NCBI RefSeq assembly: GCF_019266065.1
Contig: NZ_LPNR01000098.1
Coordinates: 1 to 64,000, forward strand
Source: Nocardia sp. MH4
GTDB taxonomy: Bacteria > Actinomycetota > Actinomycetes > Mycobacteriales > Mycobacteriaceae
Reading direction: 5' to 3'
DNA: 64,000 nt
Part shown: one piece after another, positions 1 through 8,316 of the stretch
How the letters are laid out: the number at the start of each line of letters is the position of its first letter
Numbering within the stretch: the first letter of the stretch is position 1
Made by a program: the position numbers and the translations under genes
Notes under the pieces: model-generated
What the model was told of the DNA's origin: nothing
Database searches by the model: none
Seen by the model: the letters and a program-made list of their open reading frames with translations, nothing else

Positions 1-422
1 GCGCGGAAGTGGTTGCTGCCCTGCAGAATTCCCTGCTCACCGGAGAGGACGACCAGTGCGGGTGCGGCGCCGAGCGCGGCGGCGGCCGCCCACACGCCGA
101 CATGCAGTGCCCCGGCGACCACCGGAACGAGCACCACGGCGACCGCGGCGACGAGCGCGGCGCACCGCCACTGCATCGCGCGCACCGCCCGCAGGTCGGC
201 GCCGCGCACCACCTCGCGCGCCACCACGTTCTGCATGGCGAGCGCGGGCACGGCGCACAGCAGCTGCACGGCGAGCAGGCTCGCGAACTCGCTGTACCCG
301 GCGACGCCGAGCCAGCGGCCTGCGAGCAGTTGCAGCAGGTACCCGGCGACGTTGGCGGTCATCGCGCCGGCCGTCACCCAGGTCAGGTCAGCTACGACAG
401 GGGGGCGACGGACCGAGGACAC
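1..422 (-). CDS. Polysaccharide flippase-like membrane protein (3' end beyond window)
   Basis: Reading the minus strand from a GTG at 422 gives about 140 residues of hydrophobic protein before the window edge. Successive membrane helices carry a GYLLQLLAGRWLGVAGYSEF segment and an ALAMQNVVAREV segment, the pattern of the MATE/MurJ-like oligosaccharide flippases (Wzx type), which move lipid-linked saccharides across the inner membrane. The upstream in-frame ATG at 429 runs into a stop after 13 codons in its own frame, so GTG 422 is the likely start. It is divergent from the large membrane protein at 653 and near a glycosyltransferase and methyltransferase, which fits an envelope glycan role. 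The substrate is unknown; only the N-terminal third is visible. Confidence 0.6.
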   Translation of the reverse strand, partial: MSSVRRPPVVADLTWVTAGAMTANVAGYLLQLLAGRWLGVAGYSEFASLLAVQLLCAVPALAMQNVVAREVVRGADLRAVRAMQWRCAALVAAVAVVLVPVVAGALHVGVWAAAAALGAAPALVVLSGEQGILQGSNHFR

Positions 423-652
423 GCCTCATCGTCGCACCTCGACGGCCCTCGCATCACCAGTACCCCGAAAATGTGAGTCCGACCGGACTCACCTTGGGTG
501 TCCCAGCCCGTCGGCACCGGGAATCCGGGCCGCCTCGCTCGTGGCCACGACTCGATCGAGGCAGGCGTCGACGGCCGACCGCATCACCCCACGACGGTCG
601 GCGGACCGGGTCGGCCCGCCGGGCAGCGGGACGGGACGTAAGGTGCACTGGC

Positions 653-2731
653 GTGACGGGAGATAGGCGTGTGCGGGCCTGGGTGGCCGGATACTGCGCA
701 CTGCTCGCGCTGATCATCGTCGGACCGCTGGCCGGGTCCGGCTATCTGCTGCTCCGCGACGCCGTCAGCACCCCGCGCTCCTACCTCACCGATTCCGCCC
801 TCGGCCTCGGCGCCGCCGCGCCCCGCGCCGTTCCGCAGGACGCGTTGCTGGCCGTCCTGTCCCCGCTGATCGACGGCGGCCTGCTGGTGAAGGCGATTCT
901 GATCGTCGCCCTGTGGGCCGCCGGTTACGGCGCCGCCGTCCTCGCCCGCGAGTTCCTCACCGCCTCGGCCCCCGCCCAACTGGTCGCCGCCACCCTCGCC
1001 CTCTGGAACCCTTTCATCGCCGAACGCCTCCTCCAGGGCCACTGGAGTCTCCTCGCCGGCTACGCCGCCCTCCCCTGGACCGCCCTGGCCGCCGCCCGCG
1101 TCAGACAAGCAACCCGGCGCGATCGCTCGCACTTCGTCGACGGACCACACTTCCCTACCACCGCGAACCCGCGCGGGAACACGACCATGAGCGGCGATGC
1201 GGACGCGCACTCGGCCGCAGAAGCGAGTCCCGTTGCGGGGAGGCCCGCCGAGGCACAGCGCGAAAGCTCGAGCAGCGGCGGATCAGGGGCCCAGGTGGAG
1301 CCCGGTGGCAGCGGCGGATCAACAGCCCAAACGGAACCTGACGCCCCTGGAGGACTCAGCCGGGGTGCGGCGATCGGCGCGTGGGCGGCCCTGACGGCCG
1401 GTTTCGCGGCTGCCGGGCTGACACCCACCGGATCGCTGCTGGCCGCGATCATCGGGCTCGCACTGGTCGGGCGTCGAGCGTTCCTCCCCGCCACTGTCCT
1501 GTGGATCGCCACCTGCGCGCCCTGGCTGACGGCGACGGCGCTCGGATCGGGGGCCGAGCCGTCGGATCCGGCGGGCGTGTCGGCGTTCGCGGCCCGCGCC
1601 GAGCCGTGGCTCGGCACGCTGGGCAGTCTGGCCGGGCTCGGTGGCATCTGGAACAGCGAAGCGGTGCCCGCCACCCGGACGACGCCGTTGGCGCTGGTCG
1701 GCACCCTGGTGCTGCTCGGCATCGTCGCGCTGGGCGTGCGCGCCGTGTGGGCGCTGGGCCGAAACGGTCAGGCCCTGCTGGTGATCGCGGCGGTGTCGAT
1801 CGTGCTGCCCGCACTCGGCGCGACCGGCCCCGGCCTCGCGATCGGCGAATGGCTGGTGGTGCACATCCCCGGCGCCGGCCTGCTGCGCGACACACAGAAG
1901 TACGTGGCACTGGCGATGCCCGCCTACGCGCTGTGCGCGGCGGCCGCGTGCGCGACGGTTCTCGGCTGGACGCGCCGAACACCACCGGCACGACAGGAGC
2001 CGACGGCGCGACGGACGAACCCGGGGACCACGAACCCCACCGGCCCTGGGACCACCAACCACGCGGGCTCGCCAGCCGACGGCGTCCCAACGCATCGCGG
2101 AACATCCACTGTTGCCGCACTTCTCATCGCTCTCTTGATCCTCCCGCTGGCCGACCTGGCTTGGGGAGTGGGTGGCGAGATGCGGCCGGTGCGCTACCCG
2201 GCGGGGTGGGCGCAGGTCGTCGAGCGCATGGACGAACCAGGGGATGTCGCGGTTCTCCCCGCCGGGATGTTCCGCCGATTCCCCTATAGCGGGACAGCTC
2301 CCGTCCTCGATCCGGCGCCGCGCATCCTGCCCGACGACGTCCTGCAGACCGGCGAACTCCGGGTCCGTGGCTACGCCGTCAACGGCGAGGGCAACCGGGC
2401 ACGCAGGGTCGAAGACGCGCTGCTCCGGGGCGCGACCCCGGCCGAGATCGCCGCACTCGGCGTCGGCTGGATCGTCGTGGAACGCACCACCCCCGGCCCG
2501 CTGGGCGAATCCGGGAAGACGCTCGCCGCGGCGGAATCGGCATATCAGGACTCGGATCTAGCGCTGTACCGGATCGCGGGTGCTACCCCCACCGACATCG
2601 CCACACCCACCCAACGATGGATTTCGGCGGCAGCGCACCTGCTGTGGGCGGCCCTGCTGATCGGCGGACTACTCACCGCCGCACTGCTTCCGCGAATCAG
2701 CCTTGGGCGGGCGGTGCGACCAAACCGGTGA
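653..2731 (+). CDS. Large polytopic membrane protein, Rv0226c-like
   Basis: A protein of about 692 aa with many hydrophobic helices. GTG 653 is preferred because a TAAGG lies 9-10 nt upstream; GTG 671 is an alternative. An LTDSALGLGAAAP loop after the first helix, the WNPFIAERLLQGHWSLLAGY segment and a C-terminal extracytoplasmic-looking domain (about residues 500-640) recall GT-C-type mannosyl/arabinosyltransferases or flippase-associated membrane proteins, but I see no certain catalytic motif. Two hydrophilic inserts interrupt the membrane core (about residues 150-235 and 440-484; the second repeats GTTNP-like units), which could explain why it is longer than the roughly 576-aa mycobacterial homologue. 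Its 3' end overlaps the convergent glycosyltransferase by 35 nt. Confidence 0.75.
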   Translation: MTGDRRVRAWVAGYCALLALIIVGPLAGSGYLLLRDAVSTPRSYLTDSALGLGAAAPRAVPQDALLAVLSPLIDGGLLVKAILIVALWAAGYGAAVLAREFLTASAPAQLVAATLALWNPFIAERLLQGHWSLLAGYAALPWTALAAARVRQATRRDRSHFVDGPHFPTTANPRGNTTMSGDADAHSAAEASPVAGRPAEAQRESSSSGGSGAQVEPGGSGGSTAQTEPDAPGGLSRGAAIGAWAALTAGFAAAGLTPTGSLLAAIIGLALVGRRAFLPATVLWIATCAPWLTATALGSGAEPSDPAGVSAFAARAEPWLGTLGSLAGLGGIWNSEAVPATRTTPLALVGTLVLLGIVALGVRAVWALGRNGQALLVIAAVSIVLPALGATGPGLAIGEWLVVHIPGAGLLRDTQKYVALAMPAYALCAAAACATVLGWTRRTPPARQEPTARRTNPGTTNPTGPGTTNHAGSPADGVPTHRGTSTVAALLIALLILPLADLAWGVGGEMRPVRYPAGWAQVVERMDEPGDVAVLPAGMFRRFPYSGTAPVLDPAPRILPDDVLQTGELRVRGYAVNGEGNRARRVEDALLRGATPAEIAALGVGWIVVERTTPGPLGESGKTLAAAESAYQDSDLALYRIAGATPTDIATPTQRWISAAAHLLWAALLIGGLLTAALLPRISLGRAVRPNR

Positions 2732-3866
2732 CGAAGGCACCGCGAGCGGCGGCGGAGAGCACCTCGTAGACCCCGGAACCGGTCTGCTCCCAGGAGAATT
2801 CGCGCGCACGAGCCCGCGCCTTCTCCCCCATCATCAGGCGGGTGTCCGGATCGGCCAGCAGGTCGGCTGCCGCTTCGGCGAGGGCGGGGGCGTCGTCGAC
2901 CAGCAGCCCGGTGACGCCGTCGACGATGGAATCGGTGAGGCCGCGCGAGCTGCGGTAGCCGATGGTCGGCACCCCGTGCTGAGCCGCCTCGATGACTGCC
3001 AGTCCCCAGCCCTCCTTGCGGGAGGGCATCACGTGCACCCACGCGGTCGACAGGATCTCGTGCTTGCGCCGCTCGTCGACGTGGCCGTGGAAGGTGACGG
3101 CGTCGGCGATGCCCAGCTCGTCGGCGCAGGCGCGCAGGTTCGGCGCCCACCAGCCGTCGCCGATCACGTCGAGGTGCACATCGGGGAAGCGCGCGCGCAG
3201 CGCGGCGACGGCGGTCAGCGCGTCCTCGATCTGCTTGTGCGGAACCAGGCGCGACAGCACGGCGATGCGCGGGTGGGTGGCGCGGGTGTCGTCGGCGCCG
3301 GGGACGACCTCGGCGGGGACCGGCTCGGCACCGTTGCGGACGACGGCGATGCGCTCGCGGTCGACGCCGAGCACGGCCAGTTCCTCGGCCGAGGGCAGCG
3401 ACACCGTCAGGTACTGGTTCTCGCGGTGCACGCGCGGGGAGAGCCGCGACTCGATCCACCAGCCGATCCGCCCGACCAGTTTGCCCGCGACCGGCCACTG
3501 CTCCCGGTGGCCGTGGTGCACCAGCACCACTGAGGGCACGCCGGTGGCGGTGGCGAAGAAGGGGATGCCGTTCTGGGTGTCGATCACGACGTCGGGGCGC
3601 ACCCCGCGCAGCGGGCCGATACCCATCCGACCTGCGACGATGGCGGCCAGCGCGCGGGGGTAGACGGTGAAGCGGCCGCCGGCGCGGCTGATGTCGATGC
3701 CGTCGATCCGCTCCCGGCGCGGGGCACCGGGATACCCGGCCGTGCGCAGCGTGACCTTGATGCCGCGCGCGGCCAGCTGGGCGCCGACCTGCTCCAGGTA
3801 CCGCTCGCTGCCGCCGCCCTGCGGGTGCCCTGTGTCACGCCAGCACAGCAGGAGGACTTCACGCAC
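2697..3866 (-). CDS. GT4-family glycosyltransferase
   Basis: 389 aa from GTG 3866; the ORF is open further upstream, but that stretch is Arg/Pro-rich and unlike a protein start, whereas the first beta strand (EVLLLCW) follows this GTG directly. The GGGSERYLEQVGAQLAARG helix is the N-terminal acceptor-side loop of GT-B enzymes. IAVLSRLVPHKQIEDALTAV and the MPSRKEGWGLAVIEA block with its EGWGL/E motif are the C-terminal nucleotide-sugar site of family 4 retaining enzymes. It should transfer a sugar from an NDP- or GDP-donor at the cytoplasmic membrane face. Neighbours (flippase-like and GT-C-like membrane proteins, methyltransferase) suggest synthesis of a methylated envelope glycan. The acceptor is unknown. 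Confidence 0.88.
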   Translation of the reverse strand: MREVLLLCWRDTGHPQGGGSERYLEQVGAQLAARGIKVTLRTAGYPGAPRRERIDGIDISRAGGRFTVYPRALAAIVAGRMGIGPLRGVRPDVVIDTQNGIPFFATATGVPSVVLVHHGHREQWPVAGKLVGRIGWWIESRLSPRVHRENQYLTVSLPSAEELAVLGVDRERIAVVRNGAEPVPAEVVPGADDTRATHPRIAVLSRLVPHKQIEDALTAVAALRARFPDVHLDVIGDGWWAPNLRACADELGIADAVTFHGHVDERRKHEILSTAWVHVMPSRKEGWGLAVIEAAQHGVPTIGYRSSRGLTDSIVDGVTGLLVDDAPALAEAAADLLADPDTRLMMGEKARARAREFSWEQTGSGVYEVLSAAARGAFVTGLVAPPAQG

Positions 3867-4020
3867 GGTCGGGGCTCGCAATCGGGTCGGCGGAGGACAA
3901 AGGTCGGCACCCACCCTAGCGGGTGTGGTCTGCGCGACACATCCGTATCGCCGCGTCCGTCCACTGTGTCCGGCCGGACCACGCGATCGGCCCCGGTGAC
4001 ACTGCCCATAAACTCTGGCC

Positions 4021-4893
4021 GTGCCGACCGCATCCCCGCCGAGAACCGAGCAGCCCGTCCAGCGCCGCGACCAGTCCAGGTTCGCGCGCCGCGCGACGCT
4101 GCGCCGCTCGCTGCGGCTGCTCACCAGCTTCCGGTTCGAGCAGTCCGACCCGGCCAGGTTCTACGGCGGCATCGCCACCGACAGCGCCGACCTGATCGGC
4201 GACTTCTATGCCGACATCACCGGCCGCGACCTCACCGGCACCGTCGTCCTCGACGTCGGCGGCGGCCCCGGGTACTTCGCCGACGAGTTCACCGCGGCGG
4301 GGGCACGCTACGTCTCGGTCGAGCCCGACCCGTCGGAGATGCACGCCGCGGGCCTGCGGGTGTCCGGCTCGGTCCGCGGATCGGGGATGGCGCTGCCGTT
4401 CCGCGACAACGCCTTCGACGTCTGCTTCTCCTCGAACGTGGCCGAGCACGTGCCGCATCCGTGGGTGATGGCGGAGGAGATGGTCCGCGTGACCAAGCCC
4501 GGCGGCCTCATCGTGTACTCCTACACGGTGTGGCACGGGCCGTTCGGCGGTCACGAGACCGGCCTCTGGCACTACCTCGGCGGCGAGTACGCGGCCCGCC
4601 GGTACCGGCGCAAGCACGGTCGTGAACCCAAGAACAGGTTCGGCAGGTCACTGTTCGCCGTGACCGCTGCCGACGGTTTGCGCTGGGCGGCAACGACTTC
4701 AGCCGACGTACGGACGGTCTTCCCCCGCTACCACCCACGCTGGGCGTGGTGGCTGGTCCGAGTTCCGGTGATCCGCGAGCTACTCGTGAGCAACCTGGTG
4801 GTCGTGGCCACCAAGGGTGATCAGGCCAGCCAGCTCAATCGACGGGACCGGCGGACCGGCTCGGGTAGCGCGGCGGCCCACGGCGACTCCTGA
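4021..4893 (+). CDS. SAM-dependent class I methyltransferase, Rv0224c-like
   Basis: 290 aa from GTG 4021. VVLDVGGGPGYFADEF (about residues 76-91) is the SAM-binding motif I of the Methyltransf_11/25 families; VSVEPD is the acidic motif following strand 2 that binds the ribose; FDVCFSSNVAEHVPHPW is the motif IV region typical of UbiE/biotin-type methyltransferases. The C-terminal half has aromatic residues and a short hydrophobic segment (WWLVRVPVIRELLVSNLVVVATKG) that may give membrane contact. It is divergent from the glycosyltransferase at 3866 and may modify the same glycan. The substrate cannot be read from the sequence. The last 73 nt overlap the convergent small gene at 4821. Confidence 0.88.
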   Translation: MPTASPPRTEQPVQRRDQSRFARRATLRRSLRLLTSFRFEQSDPARFYGGIATDSADLIGDFYADITGRDLTGTVVLDVGGGPGYFADEFTAAGARYVSVEPDPSEMHAAGLRVSGSVRGSGMALPFRDNAFDVCFSSNVAEHVPHPWVMAEEMVRVTKPGGLIVYSYTVWHGPFGGHETGLWHYLGGEYAARRYRRKHGREPKNRFGRSLFAVTAADGLRWAATTSADVRTVFPRYHPRWAWWLVRVPVIRELLVSNLVVVATKGDQASQLNRRDRRTGSGSAAAHGDS

Positions 4894-5117
4894 ATCGCCA
4901 GGCCCACCGTCTCCAGCGTCGTCAGGCCGACCTGATCAGCGAGTGCCCCGACCATCGCGACCGCCTCAGCGGCCTGAATGGCGGCAGTTGCCTGCTCGAT
5001 CGTGAGTGTGCGGCCGGGCAGGAATGACACAACCCATCCCCCGCTGCCTACACTCTTCGCTTGATGGTCGGTCTGGTCGCTGGTCATCAACGATCGGCCG
5101 ATCACTTGCACAGCCAT
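4821..5117 (-). CDS. Small actinobacterial conserved-type hypothetical protein
   Basis: 98 aa. The ATG at 5117 has a GGGGAGA ribosome site 7 nt upstream, which supports a real gene despite its 73-nt convergent overlap with the methyltransferase. A central GWVVSFLPGRTLTIEQATAAI segment followed by two amphipathic helices resembles a family of small actinobacterial proteins of unknown function that I recall with a similar LPGRTLTRNQAI core. There is no signal peptide or membrane helix. It sits upstream of and divergent to the aldehyde dehydrogenase. Function unknown. Confidence 0.65.
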   Translation of the reverse strand: MAVQVIGRSLMTSDQTDHQAKSVGSGGWVVSFLPGRTLTIEQATAAIQAAEAVAMVGALADQVGLTTLETVGLAIQESPWAAALPEPVRRSRRLSWLA

Positions 5118-5281
5118 GAGTCGGTCTCCCCAATTCGCTGTAAAGGTCTGATGAATCGAGCGAGCTGATCAGTAGCTAAAGCATCCCCTTTTCAACAACA
5201 GAACGCAATAGTGCGTTTACCCGAAAAGCGAACCGACAGGTTGGAATTCGCCCTGTTCACAGTCGTTGCGGGACAGCGAAT

Positions 5282-5295
5282 TAGAACGTGTTGCA
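5282..5295. promoter_or_regulatory. KstR-like operator, site 1
   Basis: TAGAACGTGTTGCA fits the TetR-family KstR consensus TnnAACnnGTTnnA at all fixed positions. It lies 34 nt before the ATG of the aldehyde dehydrogenase. KstR represses cholesterol and lipid catabolism genes in mycolata. That it is a functional site here is inference. Confidence 0.6.
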
Positions 5296-5314
5296 GACAA
5301 CCCGGCCACAAAAC

Positions 5315-5328
5315 TGTAACGTGTTCTT
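5315..5328. promoter_or_regulatory. KstR-like operator, site 2, abutting the start codon
   Basis: TGTAACGTGTTCTT shares AACGTGTT with site 1 and departs from the KstR consensus only at the last fixed position. Its centre is 33 nt from site 1 and it touches the ATG at 5329. Repressor bound here would cover the transcription start or the initiation region. Confidence 0.5.
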
Positions 5329-6786
5329 ATGCACTACGACAGTCTGTTCATCGGCGGGAAGTGGACCACCCCTGCCGGTAGTGACCGCATTTCCGTGGTC
5401 TCACCCGCAACGGAGGAGACCGTCGGCAGCGTGCCCGCGGTAACGAAGGCCGATGTGGACGCCGCGGTCGCCGCGGCCCGCGACGCCTTCGACAGCGGAC
5501 CGTGGCCATCCACACCGCCACTGGAACGAGCAGAGGTGCTCACCAAGGCGGCCCGACTGATCGAGCAGCGTTCGCCCGAGTTGCTCGCCGCACTCACCGC
5601 GGAGATGGGCGCGCCTTCGTTAGCCGCCTTGACACTCAACCAGATTCCGGCCGTCGCCGCGCTGGACGCCTGGGCGGCACTGGCGAAGACGTTCCCGTGG
5701 AACGAGACTCGCACCGGCCTGTTCGGAACCTCGCGCGTCTCACGGGAACCGCGCGGCGTCGTCGCGGCGATCACCGCCTGGAATGTCCCGATGTTCCTCG
5801 CCGCGAACAAGCTCGGCCCCGCCCTGCTGGCCGGCTGCACCGTGGTGCTCAAGCCCTCGCCGCTGACCCCGCTGACGGCCAACCTCCTCGCCGACATCTT
5901 CACCGAAGCCGGACTCCCGGACGGTGTGCTGTCGGTCCTGCCCGCAGACGCGGCGGAGAGCGAATACCTCGCGAGCCACCCCGGCGTGGACAAGGTGACC
6001 TTCACCGGCAGCACCCCGGTCGGCCGCAAGCTGGCCGCGATCGCGGGCGAGCAGCTCAAGACCGTCTCGCTGGAGCTGGGCGGCAAGTCGGCCGCCATCG
6101 TGCTCGAGGACGTCGACCTGGCCGCCAGCATTCCCGTTCTCGCGTTCTCCGGGTTGATGAACAGCGGGCAGGGCTGTGTGGCGCAGACCCGCATCCTCGC
6201 CCCGCGCAGCCGCTACGACGAGATCGTCGACGCGCTGGTCGCGCACGTCAAGACCATGCAGACCGGCGACCCGACCGATCCGGCCACCCAACTCGGCCCG
6301 CTGATCAGCGAGAAGCAGCGCGACCGGGTGGAGAGCTACATCGCCAAGGGCAAGGAAGAGGGCGCGCGACTGGTCCTCGGCGGCGGCAGGCCCGCGGGCG
6401 TCGAGCGCGGCTGGTTCGTCGAGCCGACGATCTTCGCCGACGTCGACAACTCCAGCACCATCGCCCAGGAGGAGATCTTCGGCCCGGTGCTCTCGGTGAT
6501 CCCGTACGAGACCGAGGAGGAGGCGATCGCCATCGCGAACGACTCCGACTACGGCCTGGCCGGTTCGGTGTGGACCACCGACATCGAGCACGGCGTCGAG
6601 ATCGCGGCGAAGGTGCGCACCGGCACCTACGCCATCAACTGGTACGCCTTCGACCCCACCGCGCCGTTCGGTGGGTACAAGAACTCGGGCATCGGCCGCG
6701 AGAACGGGCCCGAGGGCCTCGACGCGTTCTGCGAGCAGAAGTCCGTGCTGATGCCGATGGGCTGGACGCCCGCGAGCACCGACTAG
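5329..6786 (+). CDS. NAD(P)+-dependent aldehyde dehydrogenase, Rv0223c-like
   Basis: 485 aa, full family length. Residues visible: W151/N152 and K175 (LKPSP) of the cofactor and oxyanion region, FTGSTPVG around 226-232 for the dinucleotide, general base E249 in LELGGKS, and catalytic C283 in NSGQGCVAQTR. The C-terminal EEIFGPVLSVIPY and PFGGYKNSGIGRENG blocks are intact, so the enzyme should be active, oxidising an aldehyde to the acid. Two KstR-like sites before the start (5282, 5315) and, as I recall, KstR control of the M. tuberculosis homologue point to sterol or lipid side-chain catabolism. Start chosen at ATG 5329, the first methionine after the promoter. Confidence 0.93.
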   Translation: MHYDSLFIGGKWTTPAGSDRISVVSPATEETVGSVPAVTKADVDAAVAAARDAFDSGPWPSTPPLERAEVLTKAARLIEQRSPELLAALTAEMGAPSLAALTLNQIPAVAALDAWAALAKTFPWNETRTGLFGTSRVSREPRGVVAAITAWNVPMFLAANKLGPALLAGCTVVLKPSPLTPLTANLLADIFTEAGLPDGVLSVLPADAAESEYLASHPGVDKVTFTGSTPVGRKLAAIAGEQLKTVSLELGGKSAAIVLEDVDLAASIPVLAFSGLMNSGQGCVAQTRILAPRSRYDEIVDALVAHVKTMQTGDPTDPATQLGPLISEKQRDRVESYIAKGKEEGARLVLGGGRPAGVERGWFVEPTIFADVDNSSTIAQEEIFGPVLSVIPYETEEEAIAIANDSDYGLAGSVWTTDIEHGVEIAAKVRTGTYAINWYAFDPTAPFGGYKNSGIGRENGPEGLDAFCEQKSVLMPMGWTPASTD

Positions 6787-6962
6787 TTCTCCGGCATCTG
6801 CACCCGCAGTACCGGCTGTCCGGCCACTTGACCCCGGGGTGGCAGGTCGACCACGTCGACCCGCCACCCCGGCGGCAGTGCGCGCTGCAGACGTCCTGCC
6901 ACCCGTTGCAGGGGAGTGCTCGAGTAGGTGTCGGACCCATATCCGGTCACCACATCGGTCAT
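6783..6962 (-). CDS. Small hypothetical protein (59 aa)
   Basis: ATG 6962 with AGGTGG 7 nt upstream opens a 59-aa frame ending PVLRVQMPEN. The sequence has a helix (TPLQRVAGRLQRALPPGW) and a beta-rich end (RVDVVDLPPRG). A longer frame to 7115 exists but lacks a ribosome site. Its stop overlaps the end of the aldehyde dehydrogenase by 4 nt on the other strand. I do not recognise it. About 290 nt upstream (6963-7251) hold no gene I can support. Confidence 0.45.
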   Translation of the reverse strand: MTDVVTGYGSDTYSSTPLQRVAGRLQRALPPGWRVDVVDLPPRGQVAGQPVLRVQMPEN

Positions 6963-7251
6963 GCGTGAACCACCTCTCAGCGTCGATCTCATCGGGACCG
7001 CGTCGGCGGTGCTGGAGTCTCGAAAGGGAGTTAGCTCGGATGGTGCGACGAACGGAGGAGCCTGACCAGGAATATAGGTCACGACTCCCGCCCAACGGCA
7101 GCGACCCTCTGACATCGAAAGATGTACCCAGAATCGAGTCGGGGAAATCGTCCGCGCCGGAATCTGTCCGGAAACTCATAGTTCGCTTGTCCAGTTCATC
7201 ACCGCCCATCGCCCCGAAAACCACGGCGAAATCAGCACACTGACAACGCGA

Positions 7252-8202
7252 TCAGTGCCGCAGCGAACGGCGGTACGCCGAGGGCGTGAGCCCCGTCGCG
7301 GCGCGCAGATGATCACGCAACGCCGTCACACTGCCGAACCCCGCGCGCTGCGCGACCGTCTCGACCGGAAGCTGCGTGCGCTCGAGTAGCTCGCGGGCCC
7401 GCCCGAGCCGTTGCGCGTCGAGCCAGGCGCCCGGGGTGGCGCCGACTTCGGCCTTGAAGCGGCGGATGAACGTCCGCTCACTCATCAGCGCGTGCGCCGC
7501 CAGGGCCGAGACATCGGTGGCGGCTCGGGGATTCGCCGCCGCCCAGGTCAGCGTCGCGGCCAGACCGCTGCGGGGATCCGGGCCGCCCATCGGCCGCGGG
7601 ATGTACTGGGCCTGGCCGCCCTCGCGGTGCGGCGGCACCACATTCCAGCGGGCGAGGTCGGCGGCGGCCGCCGCGCCGAGTTCCCGGCGCACCAGGTGCA
7701 GGCACAGATCCAGGCCCGCGGACAGACCCGCCGAGGTGAGGATGTCGCCGTCGTCGATGTAGAGGGCCGTCGGATCCAGTTTCACCGCCGGGTAGAGCTG
7801 GGCGAACTGGTCGCAGTAGCCCCAGTGGGTGGTAGCCGGGCGATCATCGAGCAGGCCCGCCTGGGCCAGGACGAAGGCGCCGATACAGATGCTGGCGATC
7901 GTCGCACCCCGCTCCGCCGCCGCGCGCAGGGCGTCGAGCACGGGCTCGGGCGTGGGCAGCGTCGGCAGGCCGATGCCGGGCACGACGATCAGATCGGCCT
8001 CCGCCAGCAGCTCCAGGCCGTGCTCCACCCGCAGGTCGAAGCCGTTGGGCGTCCACACGGGACCGGGCCGGACGCCGCAGGTGCGCATCGCGAAGCCGAC
8101 CGGCTCGCCGGTGACGCCGGGCCCGTGCCGGAACGCCTGCACCGCGCAGGCCAGGTCGAACGTCATCACCCCGTCCAGCGCCAGCGCGGCGACCTCGATC
8201 AT
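7252..8202 (-). CDS. GlxA-type AraC-family transcriptional regulator
   Basis: 316 aa from ATG 8202. Residues about 1-180 form a DJ-1/PfpI-like domain: DLIVVPGIGLP, then the elbow ASICIGAFVLAQAG carrying the conserved Cys. Residues about 215-316 are two AraC helix-turn-helix units (MSERTFIRRFKAEVGATPGAW and VETVAQRAGFGSVTALRDHL), ending with the usual LTPSAYR. This is a cytoplasmic activator whose first domain probably senses a small ligand. It is divergent from the HD-domain gene at 8317, and two TGGCAT repeats 21 bp apart lie between them, so that gene is the likely target. Confidence 0.9.
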   Translation of the reverse strand: MIEVAALALDGVMTFDLACAVQAFRHGPGVTGEPVGFAMRTCGVRPGPVWTPNGFDLRVEHGLELLAEADLIVVPGIGLPTLPTPEPVLDALRAAAERGATIASICIGAFVLAQAGLLDDRPATTHWGYCDQFAQLYPAVKLDPTALYIDDGDILTSAGLSAGLDLCLHLVRRELGAAAAADLARWNVVPPHREGGQAQYIPRPMGGPDPRSGLAATLTWAAANPRAATDVSALAAHALMSERTFIRRFKAEVGATPGAWLDAQRLGRARELLERTQLPVETVAQRAGFGSVTALRDHLRAATGLTPSAYRRSLRH

Positions 8203-8212
8203 GTCCCCAGTT

Positions 8213-8239
8213 TGGCATGTATCCACGCAATGCTGGCAT
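8213..8239. promoter_or_regulatory. Direct repeat TGGCAT-N15-TGGCAT, likely AraC operator
   Basis: TGGCAT occurs at 8213-8218 and 8234-8239, exactly 21 bp apart (two helical turns), in the 114-bp divergent region between the GlxA-type regulator and the HD gene. AraC-family proteins typically bind such direct repeats. Function inferred. Confidence 0.5.
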
Positions 8240-8316
8240 TCCCGCCACTTCACCGGCCCGGTCCGCTCCGCGACACTCGACGGACACCGCGAAACACGCG
8301 TCGGAGGAGATCGACC

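Noticed and set aside
6963..7251. Possible small gene in the gap before the GlxA-type regulator
   Set aside because: A short plus frame from 7040 exists, but it lacks a ribosome site and shows no coding pattern.
7411..8316. Upstream extension of the HD-domain frame
   Set aside because: Antisense to the GlxA-type regulator; ATG 8317 has a perfect ribosome site.
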